Source of the DNA: Wenyingzhuangia fucanilytica
GTDB lineage: Bacteria; Bacteroidota; Bacteroidia; Flavobacteriales; Flavobacteriaceae
Direction: 5' to 3'
DNA: 64,000 bases
Assembly (NCBI RefSeq): GCF_001697185.1
Contig: NZ_CP014224.1
Coordinates: 2,108,001-2,172,000 of the forward strand
Position numbers and translations under genes: made by a program. Position 1 is the stretch's first letter; every line of letters begins with the position of its first letter. The notes below the pieces were generated by a model that worked only from the letters and a program-made list of their open reading frames with translations, did no database searches and had not been told where the DNA came from. This document shows, piece by piece, positions 27,313-35,909 of this stretch.

Positions 27313-28344
27313 ATGTCTAATTTCAACAGGCTTCCTGCCGAATGGGAAGCACAAAGTTTTATACAATTTACCTTTCCACACCCTGAGAGTGACTGGGCAT
27401 ATATGTATAATGAGGTAGTTACTTGTTTTGTTGATATTATAAATGCTACAGCAGATTTTCAACCTGTTTTAGTGGGTTGTTTTAACACACAAACTGTTCA
27501 ACAATATTTTAATCAAAAAACTAAACATCCTATTTATTTTGTTCAAGTTCCTTCAAACGATACTTGGGCAAGAGACCACGCAGCTATTACTGTTTTAAAA
27601 GATGAAAAACCAGTTTTATTAGATTTTACATTTAATGGATGGGGACAAAAATTTGAGGCTGATTTAGACAATCAAATCACCCAAAACCTAAAAACTTCTG
27701 TCTTTAAAAACACTGATATCAAAACCATAGATTTTGTTTTAGAAGGTGGAGCCATTGAATCAGACGGAGAAGGAACTTTATTAACCACTTCGGAATGTTT
27801 GTTGTCTAAATTTCGTAATCCTAACATGACTAAAAATCAAATTGAGGATTATTTAAAAGAAATCTTTGGGGTGAAAAAAATATTATGGTTAGACCATGGA
27901 TATTTAGCTGGTGATGACACAGATTCTCATATAGACACTTTAGCTAGGTTATGTAACTCAACAACCATTGCTTACGTAAAATGTGATGATGAAAAAGATG
28001 AGCATTTTGAGGCTTTACAAAAAATGGAAACCCAATTAAAAACATTTAGCAACAGTAATAATCAGCCATATAACCTAATTGCATTGCCATGGCCAAATGC
28101 TTGCTTTGATGATGATGGAGAACGTATTCCTGCTACTTATGCTAATTTTTTAATCGTAAATGGCGGAGTATTGGTGCCTACCTACAACGTTCCTCAAGAT
28201 CAAGAAGCTTTAGATATTATTCAAACTATTTTTCCAGATAGAAAAGTCGTAGGATTAAACTGTAAAGCATTAATAGATCAACATGGGTCTTTACATTGTA
28301 TTAGCATGCAATATCCTGAAAAAGTGAAATTAAATATTTCTTAA
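27313..28344 (+). CDS. aguA: Agmatine deiminase
   Basis: A 343-residue member of the peptidyl-arginine-deiminase-like family that hydrolyses agmatine to N-carbamoylputrescine and ammonia. Motifs seen are RLPAEWEAQSFIQFTFPHPE, WARDHAAI, LEGGAIESDGEGTLLTT, WLDHGYLAGDDTDSHIDTLA and the catalytic cysteine in GSLHCISMQYP. It is followed by the enzyme for the next step (gap 117 bp with a dispersed repeat). It feeds putrescine to the carboxynorspermidine enzymes at 31468-33881. Confidence 0.95.
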   Translation: MSNFNRLPAEWEAQSFIQFTFPHPESDWAYMYNEVVTCFVDIINATADFQPVLVGCFNTQTVQQYFNQKTKHPIYFVQVPSNDTWARDHAAITVLKDEKPVLLDFTFNGWGQKFEADLDNQITQNLKTSVFKNTDIKTIDFVLEGGAIESDGEGTLLTTSECLLSKFRNPNMTKNQIEDYLKEIFGVKKILWLDHGYLAGDDTDSHIDTLARLCNSTTIAYVKCDDEKDEHFEALQKMETQLKTFSNSNNQPYNLIALPWPNACFDDDGERIPATYANFLIVNGGVLVPTYNVPQDQEALDIIQTIFPDRKVVGLNCKALIDQHGSLHCISMQYPEKVKLNIS

Positions 28345-28371
28345 TACCTAAAATCTATTGTATATTTAAAA

Positions 28372-28436
28372 TGTCAGTTCGAGTAATTTAGAGGCACGAG
28401 AAATTGTATCGAGAACTCACCCAAATTGACATCTTT
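28372..28436. repeat. Imperfect palindromic intergenic repeat
   Basis: Between aguA and aguB, ATGTCAGTTCGAG at the left is mirrored by TCGAGAACT and TTGACAT at the right, an imperfect inverted repeat of about 65 bp. It is richer in GC than its surroundings and resembles the dispersed palindromic repeats of flavobacterial genomes. It may fold in the transcript between the two genes. Confidence 0.55.
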
Positions 28437-28461
28437 TTTATAAAAGTATAACATTCCTTTC

Positions 28462-29346
28462 ATGAGCAAATTAAACGTTGGAATTGTACAACAAATCTGT
28501 ACAACAAACAAACAAGATAATATTGATAAGTCTATTGCAGGTATTAAACAATGTGCAAAAGATGGAGCTGAACTAGTTGTTTTACAAGAACTACACACAG
28601 GAATCTATTTTTGCCAAGCCGAAGAAGTTGATATGTTTGATTGGGCCGAACCTATTCCTGGACCGTCTTATAACCAGTTTGCTGCCATTGCTAAAGAATT
28701 AAACATTGTTTTGGTTACTTCTTTGTTCGAAAAAAGAGCACCTGGAATTTATCACAACACTGCTGTAGTTTTTGAAAAAGACGGAACCGAAGCTGGACGT
28801 TATAGAAAAATGCACATTCCGGATGACCCCGCTTATTACGAAAAATTCTACTTTACTCCTGGTGATTTAGGTTTTAACCCTATACAAACATCAGTAGGAA
28901 AATTAGGCGTTTTGGTTTGTTGGGATCAATGGTACCCAGAAGCAGCTAGACTAATGGCCATGGCTGGAGCAGAAATGTTAATTTATCCAACTGCCATAGG
29001 ATACGAAAGTACAGATTCTGATGAAGAAAAAGCACGTCAACGTGGAGCTTGGATGATTTCTCAAAGAGGACATGCAGTTGCTAACGGATTACCAGTAATT
29101 GCTGTAAACCGAGTTGGTTTTGAAAAAGACTGGACAGGTGTGACCAACGGAATTGAATTTTGGGGAACTAGTTTTATTACAGGTCCGCAAGGAGAAATTA
29201 TTTGGGAAGCCAATCAAAAGGAAGAACTTACCAAAGTGATAGAGATTGATAAAAAAAGAACTGAAGACGTAAGACGTATTTGGCCTTTCTTTAGGGACAG
29301 AAGAATTGATGCTTATGGTGATATCACGAAAAGATATATAGATTAA
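28462..29346 (+). CDS. aguB: N-carbamoylputrescine amidase
   Basis: A 294-residue nitrilase-superfamily hydrolase converting N-carbamoylputrescine to putrescine, CO2 and ammonia. The catalytic triad is visible: glutamate in VVLQELHTG, lysine in GRYRKMHIPDDP and cysteine in GVLVCWDQWYPEAARLMA. The length and the pairing with AguA make the assignment strong. A plant-type agmatine route is thus complete here; the arginine decarboxylase that would supply agmatine is not in the window. Confidence 0.95.
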   Translation: MSKLNVGIVQQICTTNKQDNIDKSIAGIKQCAKDGAELVVLQELHTGIYFCQAEEVDMFDWAEPIPGPSYNQFAAIAKELNIVLVTSLFEKRAPGIYHNTAVVFEKDGTEAGRYRKMHIPDDPAYYEKFYFTPGDLGFNPIQTSVGKLGVLVCWDQWYPEAARLMAMAGAEMLIYPTAIGYESTDSDEEKARQRGAWMISQRGHAVANGLPVIAVNRVGFEKDWTGVTNGIEFWGTSFITGPQGEIIWEANQKEELTKVIEIDKKRTEDVRRIWPFFRDRRIDAYGDITKRYID

Positions 29347-29358
29347 TCTTCTATCAAC

Positions 29359-29431
29359 ACAAGCTCAGACTGACTCTAAGAATAAAATTCTTAATATAAA
29401 TAATGTCACACTGAGCCTGTCGAAGTGCGAG
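29359..29431. repeat. Dispersed palindromic repeat, left of the GIY-YIG gene
   Basis: ACAAGCTCAGACTGAC (29359-29374) pairs with GTCACACTGAGCCTGT (29405-29420) in 13 of 16 positions around a loop. The loop itself contains TAAGAAT/ATTCTTA. The right arm continues CGAAGTGCGAG. CTGAGCCTGTCGAAG (29411-29425) is the exact reverse complement of 29733-29747 on the other side of the GIY-YIG gene. Confidence 0.8.
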
Positions 29432-29453
29432 TTTTATTTATTATTCTAATGCA

Positions 29454-29771
29454 ATGTTTTATTATGTATACATCCTAAAATGCTCAGATAACAGTTTTTA
29501 TATTGGTATTACCAACAACATTACACGAAGACTAGAAGAACATCAATCTGGAAAACATTTTAATAGTTACACATATAGAAGACTTCCTGTAGAATTAGTA
29601 TGGTTACAAGAATTTACAAATCCTGAAATAGCTATTGCTAAAGAAAAACAACTAAAAGGATGGAGTAGACGTAAAAAACAAGCTTTGATTGATGAAGATT
29701 ATCAAAAATTAGTTCATTTTTCTCAAAATAGTCTTCGACAGGCTCAGACTGATAATCCTAAAAAGAAATAA
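29454..29771 (+). CDS. GIY-YIG nuclease family protein
   Basis: A 105-residue single-domain GIY-YIG endonuclease-like protein of the UPF0213/YhbQ type. Residues seen: Y-V-Y at 4-6, Y-I-G at 16-18, N21, R25/R26 and the catalytic glutamate E64 (AIAKEKQLKGW). The last dozen residues (SLRQAQTDNPKKK) are encoded by a copy of the dispersed repeat, so the repeat has been captured as the tail. The gene is framed by inverted and direct copies of that repeat. The natural role is unknown; it may be a DNA repair nuclease or part of a small mobile unit. Confidence 0.88.
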   Translation: MFYYVYILKCSDNSFYIGITNNITRRLEEHQSGKHFNSYTYRRLPVELVWLQEFTNPEIAIAKEKQLKGWSRRKKQALIDEDYQKLVHFSQNSLRQAQTDNPKKK

Positions 29772-29813
29772 ACATTTTATAATAATAAACTGTTATACTA
29801 AGCTCGTTGAAAC
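29733..29813. repeat. Dispersed palindromic repeat, right of and inside the GIY-YIG gene end
   Basis: CTTCGACAGGCTCAGACTGA (29733-29752) is coding for the protein tail. A degenerate reverse copy, CTGTTATACTAAGCTCGTTG, lies at 29790-29809. The first 15 bases are an exact inverted copy of 29411-29425, and ACAGGCTCAGACTGA matches ACAAGCTCAGACTGA at 29359 in 14 of 15 positions. Confidence 0.8.
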
Positions 29814-29836
29814 ATAAAAACCTTACTTCATTCTAA

Positions 29837-29886
29837 AATGTCACGCCGAACTAAGCTTGTATTGAGTTAACCGAAGTATCGAAGCA
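29837..29886. repeat. Further dispersed-repeat fragment
   Basis: AATGTCACGCCGAACTAAGC, followed by TTGTATTGAGTTAACCGAAG and TATCGAAGCAT, shares the GTCAC start and the CGAAG elements of the neighbouring repeats. It lies in the 286-bp gap before the ClC gene, which otherwise shows nothing definite. Confidence 0.5.
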
Positions 29887-30057
29887 TAATATTCAACAAT
29901 TAAACTTTATCATATAAAATTAGTCTTATTGAATCATGAAAAAAATTACAGCTGCATATTAAAAAAAATCAATTAGTACTTCTTAAAAACTACTATTAAA
30001 GAAACCTTATACATCTTTTAAATCCATTACCTTTACAGCCTTAAATTTATCTTTATC

Positions 30058-31341
30058 ATGAGAAAAGAAGTGATTAGAAAAGGATACTACAACCTAATAT
30101 TAAACTCTATTTGGGTTGGGATTTTAGCAACTTTATTAGGAGTTTCCTTAAAAAATAGCACCGCTTTTTTTGAAGAATCTTTATTAGAAAACATAGAACA
30201 CTTCCCTGTACTCTATATATTTTTACCTTCAATAGGAATCACTATTATTTATTTTACCAGAAAGTATTTATTTAAAGGAAAACAGAATAAAGGGATTAAA
30301 GAAATTTTTAACACCCTTGAAAAAAGAAAAGATGAATTGCCTTTTTATAAAATTCCATCACATTACATCAATGGTTTTTTAACTGTAGTTTTTGGTGGAT
30401 CTACTGGAATAGAAGTTTCTACTGTAGTAGCAACTGCTGCCATTGGAAGTAGTGTTTATAAAAAAGACAAAGTTGCCAATGCCTATAAAACAGAATTAAT
30501 TTGTGCTGGAGTTGCCGCTGGGGTTACCACTTTGTTCGGAAGCCCAATTGCAGGACTCTTATTTGCAATAGAAGTTATTTCACGTAAAGTAAACAAAACT
30601 TTATTTTTAAGTTGTGCCATTTCTATAGCTATTGCTCAAACTTTTATTTTCTTTTTTGACAACAAAAAACTATTTGATTTTGAAGTTTTTAACTGGAACT
30701 ACCATGCCATTCCTTATATGATACTACTTAGTATATTAGCAGGAATAGTTGCGGTTTTCTTTACCAAAAGTGTCATTTTTATTAAAACCAAATTTGCCCA
30801 AATAAAAAGTAATTTCATTCGTGTTAATACAGGAGCTTTGTTGGTTGGTTTAGGAATTTTTATATTTCCTGCTTTATATGGTGATAGTTATCATGCAATA
30901 CCAGAGCTAATATTAACCCCTAATTATCAAACTATCTCTATAGGTTTTATTGCTTCATTAGTCTTTATTGTTTTTTTAAAACCTATTGCAGCTTCCTTAA
31001 CTTTAGGTGCAGGTGGCGATGGTGGTGTATTTGCCCCAAGTATTGTAACTGGAGCTATTCTAGGGATTTTTATTGCTTTGTTTTGCAATCACTTTTTTGA
31101 CACAGAATTAATTGTATTAAATTTTGCTTTAATTGGAGCTGCCGCTATGTTAAGCGCAGCCATCCATGCTCCATTAACCGCTCTATTCCTAACTTGTAAT
31201 ATTGTAGATAATGGTTTTGCTCTTTTTATTCCATTGTTGATAGGTGTTTATATAGCTAAATATATCGCTATATTTTTGTGCAACTACAACGTATACACCT
31301 ATGAAAAAGGAAAGAAAAAACTTTCTATCCAACTAAAGTAA
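30058..31341 (+). CDS. ClC family chloride channel/transporter
   Basis: A 427-residue membrane protein of the ClC family with about ten or more hydrophobic segments. The motif region corresponding to GREGP reads GIEVS here (FGGSTGIEVSTVVATAAIGS), keeping the gating glutamate but not the flanking residues. The later GxFxP motif is intact in GAGGDGGVFAPSIV. The usual first motif GSGIP is replaced by KGIKEI. No CBS domains follow. Transport of chloride in exchange for protons is expected, but the divergent motifs leave ion choice open. Confidence 0.88.
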   Translation: MRKEVIRKGYYNLILNSIWVGILATLLGVSLKNSTAFFEESLLENIEHFPVLYIFLPSIGITIIYFTRKYLFKGKQNKGIKEIFNTLEKRKDELPFYKIPSHYINGFLTVVFGGSTGIEVSTVVATAAIGSSVYKKDKVANAYKTELICAGVAAGVTTLFGSPIAGLLFAIEVISRKVNKTLFLSCAISIAIAQTFIFFFDNKKLFDFEVFNWNYHAIPYMILLSILAGIVAVFFTKSVIFIKTKFAQIKSNFIRVNTGALLVGLGIFIFPALYGDSYHAIPELILTPNYQTISIGFIASLVFIVFLKPIAASLTLGAGGDGGVFAPSIVTGAILGIFIALFCNHFFDTELIVLNFALIGAAAMLSAAIHAPLTALFLTCNIVDNGFALFIPLLIGVYIAKYIAIFLCNYNVYTYEKGKKKLSIQLK

Positions 31342-31425
31342 TTAGTGATTGACTATCAATAAAATAGCTAATATTTTTTCATCAAAAAAAAATAACTATT
31401 TTTAAGCGTAGTTTGAAAAAAAAAT

Positions 31426-31433
31426 TACATTTG
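31426..31433 (+). promoter_or_regulatory. -7 box TACATTTG upstream of carboxynorspermidine dehydrogenase
   Basis: TACATTTG, followed by CGC, matches the Bacteroidota -7 consensus and lies 34 bases before the start codon. A TTTG at 31411 is too close to be a standard -33 element. Confidence 0.6.
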
Positions 31434-31467
31434 CGCAAAATTATAAATCAATTTAACAACATTAAAA

Positions 31468-32661
31468 ATGTCTAGAGTTTTAATCATTGGTGCTGGTGGA
31501 GTCGGTAGCGTTGTTACACAAAAGTGTGCTGCTTCTCCTGAAGTTTTTTCTGAAATTATGTTAGCAAGCAGAACTAAATCTAAGTGTGATGCTATTGCTG
31601 CTTTAATTAAGGATAGAAAAATTCAAACCGCACAAGTGGATGCTGATAGCGTACCAGAATTGGTTGCGTTATTTAATGAGTTTAAACCTGAATTAGTAAT
31701 CAACGTTGCGTTGCCTTACCAGGATTTAACCATTATGGATGCTTGTTTAGAAACAGGTGTTAACTATTTAGATACTGCTAATTACGAACCTAAAGACGAG
31801 GCTAAATTTGAGTATAGCTGGCAATGGGCATATCAAGATAAGTTTAAAGAAAAAGGATTAACTGCTATCTTAGGTTGTGGTTTTGATCCTGGAGTAACTA
31901 GTATCTATACTGCTTATGCAGCCAAACATCACTTTGATGAAATTCATTATTTAGATATTGTGGATTGTAATGCAGGAGATCATGGTAAAGCATTTGCTAC
32001 CAATTTTAACCCAGAAATTAACATACGTGAAGTGACTCAAAAAGGACGTTACTGGGAAAATGGACAATGGGTAGAAACTGAACCACATGAAATTAAACAA
32101 GCTTTAAATTATCCAAATATTGGAGCTCGTAATTCTTATGTTATTTATCACGAAGAATTAGAATCGTTGGTTAAAAACTTTCCAACCTTAAAGCGTGCTC
32201 GTTTCTGGATGACTTTTGGTGATGAATATTTAACACACTTACGTGTGATACAAAATATTGGTATGGCTAGTATTGAGCCTATTATGTATAAAGGTGTAGA
32301 AATTGTTCCTTTACAATTCTTAAAAGAAACTTTACCAAAACCAGAAGAATTAGCTGATGGTTATACTGGTGAAACTTCTATTGGATGTAGAATTAAAGGA
32401 ATTAAAGATGGACAAGAAAAAACCTACTACATTTGGAACAACTGTAAACACCAAGAAGCTTTTGAAGAAACCTCTTCTCAAGGAGTATCATACACTACCG
32501 GAGTACCAGCCATGTTAGGAGCTATGATGTTTTTAACAGGAAAATGGAGAAAACCAGGAGTATTTAACGTAGAAGAATTCAATCCAGATCCATTTATGGA
32601 ACTAATTGGTCAATACGGTTTGCCTTGGCAAGAAGAAATTAATGGTGATTTAGAATTATAA
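31468..32661 (+). CDS. Carboxynorspermidine dehydrogenase (synthase)
   Basis: A 397-residue saccharopine-dehydrogenase-like enzyme. It has an N-terminal Rossmann motif VLIIGAGGVGSVVTQKCA, then VINVALPYQDLTIMDACLE and ILGCGFDPGVTSIYTAYAAK. The overall sequence matches carboxynorspermidine dehydrogenases, which condense aspartate semialdehyde with a diamine (diaminopropane or putrescine) using NADPH. The next gene encodes the decarboxylase that completes the route, 83 bases downstream. With AguA/AguB nearby the diamine is most likely putrescine, giving carboxyspermidine. Confidence 0.93.
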   Translation: MSRVLIIGAGGVGSVVTQKCAASPEVFSEIMLASRTKSKCDAIAALIKDRKIQTAQVDADSVPELVALFNEFKPELVINVALPYQDLTIMDACLETGVNYLDTANYEPKDEAKFEYSWQWAYQDKFKEKGLTAILGCGFDPGVTSIYTAYAAKHHFDEIHYLDIVDCNAGDHGKAFATNFNPEINIREVTQKGRYWENGQWVETEPHEIKQALNYPNIGARNSYVIYHEELESLVKNFPTLKRARFWMTFGDEYLTHLRVIQNIGMASIEPIMYKGVEIVPLQFLKETLPKPEELADGYTGETSIGCRIKGIKDGQEKTYYIWNNCKHQEAFEETSSQGVSYTTGVPAMLGAMMFLTGKWRKPGVFNVEEFNPDPFMELIGQYGLPWQEEINGDLEL

Positions 32662-32744
32662 TAAAAGTATTCAACACACTATAATATATAGGTAGTAAGT
32701 ACTTCTTTTCACAAAGACACTTACTACCTTTTTTAATTTATACT

Positions 32745-33881
32745 ATGGACTACAAACAACTACCCTCTTCTGCTTTTGTTTTAGAGGAACAATTGTTACG
32801 CAACAATTTAAGTTTAATAAAAAATGTGCAAGATCAAGCCGGAATAGAAATTATTTTAGCTTTTAAAGGTTTTGCCATGTGGGGAGCTTTTCCTATTGTT
32901 CGTGAATATATTAAAGGAGCTACAGCTAGTTCTTTATACGAAGCTCGTTTGTGTTTTGAGGAAATGAAAACCAAAGCACATGTATATGCAGCTGCTTATG
33001 TTCCTGATGAATTTGAAGAATTAATGAGTTATAGCTCACATATTGTGTTTAACTCGGTAACACAATTCAACAAATATTATCCTCAGACCTTAACTGCAAA
33101 TCACAAAATTTCTTGCGGAATAAGAATCAATCCAGAGCAAAGTGATGTAGAAGTAGATTTATACAATCCTAGTTCTCCAAAATCTAGATTAGGAGTTTTA
33201 AAAGATTTTATGCCCGAAGTTTTACCCGAAGGTGTAGAAGGATTACATTTTCACGTATTGTGTGAATCGGATTCTTATAGCTTAGAAAGAACATTAGCAG
33301 CCTTAGAAAAAAGATTTGGAGAATATTTACATCAAATTAAGTGGATCAATATGGGAGGTGGTCATTTAATGACTCGTAAAGGATATGATACCGAACATTT
33401 GATTCAATTACTTAAAGCCTTTAAAGAAAAGTATAACATCCACATTATTCTAGAACCAGGAAGCGCATTTGCATGGGAAACAGGGGTATTAACCTCACAA
33501 GTTTTAGATATTGTTGAAAGTAGAGGTGTAAAAACAGCTATGTTAGATGTTTCTTTTACAGCGCATATGCCTGATACTTTAGAGATGCCTTACAGACCTA
33601 AAATTGTTGGTGCTTCTGATCCTGATGAAAACAGCAAATTTGTGTACCGATTAGGGGGAACTAGCTGTTTGGCGGGTGATTTTATGGAAAACTATGCCTT
33701 TGAAAATGAATTAAATATAGGAGATACTCTTATTTTTAAAGATATGATTCATTATACCATGGTAAAAACAACTATGTTTAATGGCGTAAAACATCCCGAC
33801 ATTTGTATTTGGACTGTAAATAACACCTTGAAAACACTACGTAAGTTTAACTACGAGGATTACAAATCAAGACTTTCATAA
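32745..33881 (+). CDS. nspC: Carboxynorspermidine decarboxylase
   Basis: A 378-residue PLP-dependent decarboxylase of the alanine-racemase-fold group. The PLP lysine is in IILAFKGFAMW, and HFHVLCESDS, WINMGGGHLMTRKGYD and ILEPGSAFAWETG provide the cofactor pocket. The C-terminal GGTSCLAGDF contains the conserved active-site cysteine. It removes CO2 from carboxy(nor)spermidine to give (nor)spermidine. It follows the dehydrogenase gene and completes a spermidine route that does not need S-adenosylmethionine decarboxylase. Confidence 0.94.
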   Translation: MDYKQLPSSAFVLEEQLLRNNLSLIKNVQDQAGIEIILAFKGFAMWGAFPIVREYIKGATASSLYEARLCFEEMKTKAHVYAAAYVPDEFEELMSYSSHIVFNSVTQFNKYYPQTLTANHKISCGIRINPEQSDVEVDLYNPSSPKSRLGVLKDFMPEVLPEGVEGLHFHVLCESDSYSLERTLAALEKRFGEYLHQIKWINMGGGHLMTRKGYDTEHLIQLLKAFKEKYNIHIILEPGSAFAWETGVLTSQVLDIVESRGVKTAMLDVSFTAHMPDTLEMPYRPKIVGASDPDENSKFVYRLGGTSCLAGDFMENYAFENELNIGDTLIFKDMIHYTMVKTTMFNGVKHPDICIWTVNNTLKTLRKFNYEDYKSRLS

Positions 33882-33954
33882 TAACTTATTGATAACCAAA
33901 TAATTATATTTTAAAATAAAAGTAAGTTTATAGTATATAATCACTTAAATAGAC

Positions 33955-33962
33955 TACCTTGC
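33955..33962 (+). promoter_or_regulatory. -7-like box TACCTTGC before the cold-shock gene
   Basis: TACCTTGCGG lies 27 bases upstream of the cold-shock ATG and resembles the TAnnTTTG/TAnnTTGC promoters of Bacteroidota. The leader is too short to hold a long cold-shock 5' UTR. Confidence 0.5.
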
Positions 33963-33988
33963 GGCTTTAAAATATATACAATATTATT

Positions 33989-34180
33989 ATGAGTAACGGT
34001 ACAGTAAAGTTTTTCAACGATTCAAAAGGATTTGGATTTATTACTCCAGACGATGGAGGAAGAGATGTGTTTGTTCACATTAACGGTTTAACAGATGAAA
34101 TCGCTGAAGGGGACAAAGTTTCTTTTGATGTTGAAGAAGGACGTAAAGGATTAAACGCAGTAAACGTACAAGTTATCTAA
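33989..34180 (+). CDS. cspA: Cold-shock domain protein
   Basis: A 63-residue single cold-shock domain that binds single-stranded RNA and DNA and melts secondary structure. RNP1 is KGFGFI and RNP2 is VFVHI; the start [20 protein letters not shown] is typical. Its own short transcript ends at the hairpin at 34209-34239. Confidence 0.96.
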   Translation: MSNGTVKFFNDSKGFGFITPDDGGRDVFVHINGLTDEIAEGDKVSFDVEEGRKGLNAVNVQVI

Positions 34181-34208
34181 TTTGATTCCTTTACTATAAA
34201 GTTTAACG

Positions 34209-34239
34209 AAAAGCCTATCATTTATTTGATAGGCTTTTT
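34209..34239 (+). terminator. Terminator after the cold-shock gene
   Basis: AAAAGCCTATCA and TGATAGGCTTTTT form a perfect stem of about 12 bp with a short loop and a T run, 29 bases after the cspA stop. Confidence 0.88.
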
Positions 34240-34266
34240 GATTTTTAAGAATATCACTATTCAATA

Positions 34267-34301
34267 AAAAACCTACTTTAAATATTTAAAGTAGGTTTTT
34301 A
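34267..34301. terminator. Terminator for the fucP-like gene (bidirectional)
   Basis: AAAACCTACTTTAAAT mirrors ATTTAAAGTAGGTTTT, with A and T runs outside, located 34 bases beyond the stop of the minus-strand transporter gene. It can act from either side. Confidence 0.85.
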
Positions 34302-34334
34302 TCAACTATATCATTAGTAGTATCAAACTTCTAT

Positions 34335-35651
34335 TTATTCATTAGTAAGTTCATACTTGTTCTTTACTCTTAGCCCATACCAAGTAATATAAGCAAAACA
34401 CAAAAGTGGTAATATAAAAGAGAATCTAACTTCTGAGATTCCTAGTATTGTAGTGTCTGCAACTCCATTTCCTCCTAAATCAATAATTATTCCTTGTAAT
34501 TTAGGCATCAAAGCCCCACCTACAATAGCCATAATTAATCCAGCCGATCCAACCTTAGATTCTTCTTCTGTTAAATCACCTAGTGCAATTCCATAAATGG
34601 TTGGAAACATTAAAGACATAAAAAATGAAATCATTACCAAACAATACAATCCATAGACATCATTTAAATACATAGTACCTAAAACGGCTGCTATGGCTAA
34701 AAGAGCAAATATCATTAATAACTTTCCAGAACTAATAAACCTCAACATATAAGTTCCTACTGCCCTACCAAAAGTAAAAAGAATAAAAGCAACCATTTGA
34801 TAATATCCAGCAGTAACACTATCAACCCCTATTCCTTCTGCATATTGATAAATATAGGTCCAACACATAATTTGGGCACCAACGTATAAAATTTGAGCTA
34901 AAACTCCTAATACATATTTTTTATTATTGGTTAAAGAGGCAAAAGTATCTCCAATACTTGGCATTCCTCCTTCATCTTTAGATTGTGGCATTTTACTAAT
35001 CACAAACAAAACAAACACACCAGTAATCACCAATCCTAAAATTACATATGGGTTTCTTATCACCAATAAGTCTGATGTTTTAATCAATATTTTTGAAGCT
35101 TCATCTAAAGCACTAAAGTTATCAATATCATCACTTTTTAAATTCTTTAACACAAACTGCTGTGCTACAAATAAACCTGCAATTAGCCCCACTGGATTAA
35201 ATGCCTGTGCAAGATTTAAACGTAAAGTAGCCGTTTTTTTAGACCCCATTGCCAACGCATATGGATTTGCAGCTGTTTCTAAAAAAGCCAAACCAAAAGT
35301 TAACACATACAATCCTAAACAAAAAAACCAAAATTGTTCTGTTATAGCTGCCGGATAAAATAATAAGGCTCCTACAGCATACAATCCTAAACCTATTAAG
35401 ATTCCAACTTTATAAGAATATTTTCTCATAAACATTGCTGCGGGTAAGGCCATACAAAAATAACCACCATAAAATGCCATTTGCACCCAAGCAGCTTGCG
35501 AATTAGATAATTCTAGTACTTTTTTAAATGCTTGTACCATAGGATCTGTAACTGCATTAGCAAAGCCCCAAAGAGCAAACAAGGAAGTAACCAAAACAAA
35601 AGGAATTATCATTTTTTTAGGTACTACCGATTCTTTTTCTTTTATATTCAT
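34335..35651 (-). CDS. Sugar:H+ symporter, FucP family (MFS)
   Basis: A 438-residue major facilitator transporter with twelve expected transmembrane segments. FALWGFANAVTDPMVQAFKK and AWVQMAFYGGYFCMALPAAM are strongly FucP-like (L-fucose permease), and FLETAANPYALAMG is the family motif in the fifth helix region. It likely imports fucose or a related deoxy sugar or hexose with protons. It is divergent from a second symporter; 258 bp separate the two starts. No sugar-metabolism gene is adjacent. Confidence 0.88.
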   Translation of the reverse strand: MNIKEKESVVPKKMIIPFVLVTSLFALWGFANAVTDPMVQAFKKVLELSNSQAAWVQMAFYGGYFCMALPAAMFMRKYSYKVGILIGLGLYAVGALLFYPAAITEQFWFFCLGLYVLTFGLAFLETAANPYALAMGSKKTATLRLNLAQAFNPVGLIAGLFVAQQFVLKNLKSDDIDNFSALDEASKILIKTSDLLVIRNPYVILGLVITGVFVLFVISKMPQSKDEGGMPSIGDTFASLTNNKKYVLGVLAQILYVGAQIMCWTYIYQYAEGIGVDSVTAGYYQMVAFILFTFGRAVGTYMLRFISSGKLLMIFALLAIAAVLGTMYLNDVYGLYCLVMISFFMSLMFPTIYGIALGDLTEEESKVGSAGLIMAIVGGALMPKLQGIIIDLGGNGVADTTILGISEVRFSFILPLLCFAYITWYGLRVKNKYELTNE

Positions 35652-35909
35652 TTTTAAAGTTTATTTATTATTAACACCAAAACAAAATCACCTAAAAATT
35701 AAGATATCATTTTTTTCGAGGACGGGTAAAAATAATAATCTAAATGATAACATATCACTAATCAAAGATTTATTTCTATTAAAAAATGACAATTAAACTA
35801 TTTTAATATACCGCAGAAAAACTTATGTTTAAAGAAATAATAAATGAAAAATTTATAACTAGTCACTACTATTATCTTTATATCATAAATCAAATACAAA
35901 ATAATCATC

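Noticed and set aside
28374-28598. Minus-strand open frame covering the palindrome and start of aguB
   Set aside because: It is antisense to aguB and crosses the dispersed repeat; no conserved sequence is seen.
34927-35358. Plus-strand 143-codon open frame inside the FucP-like gene
   Set aside because: It runs antisense to a clear transporter gene; low stop density on the opposite strand explains it.
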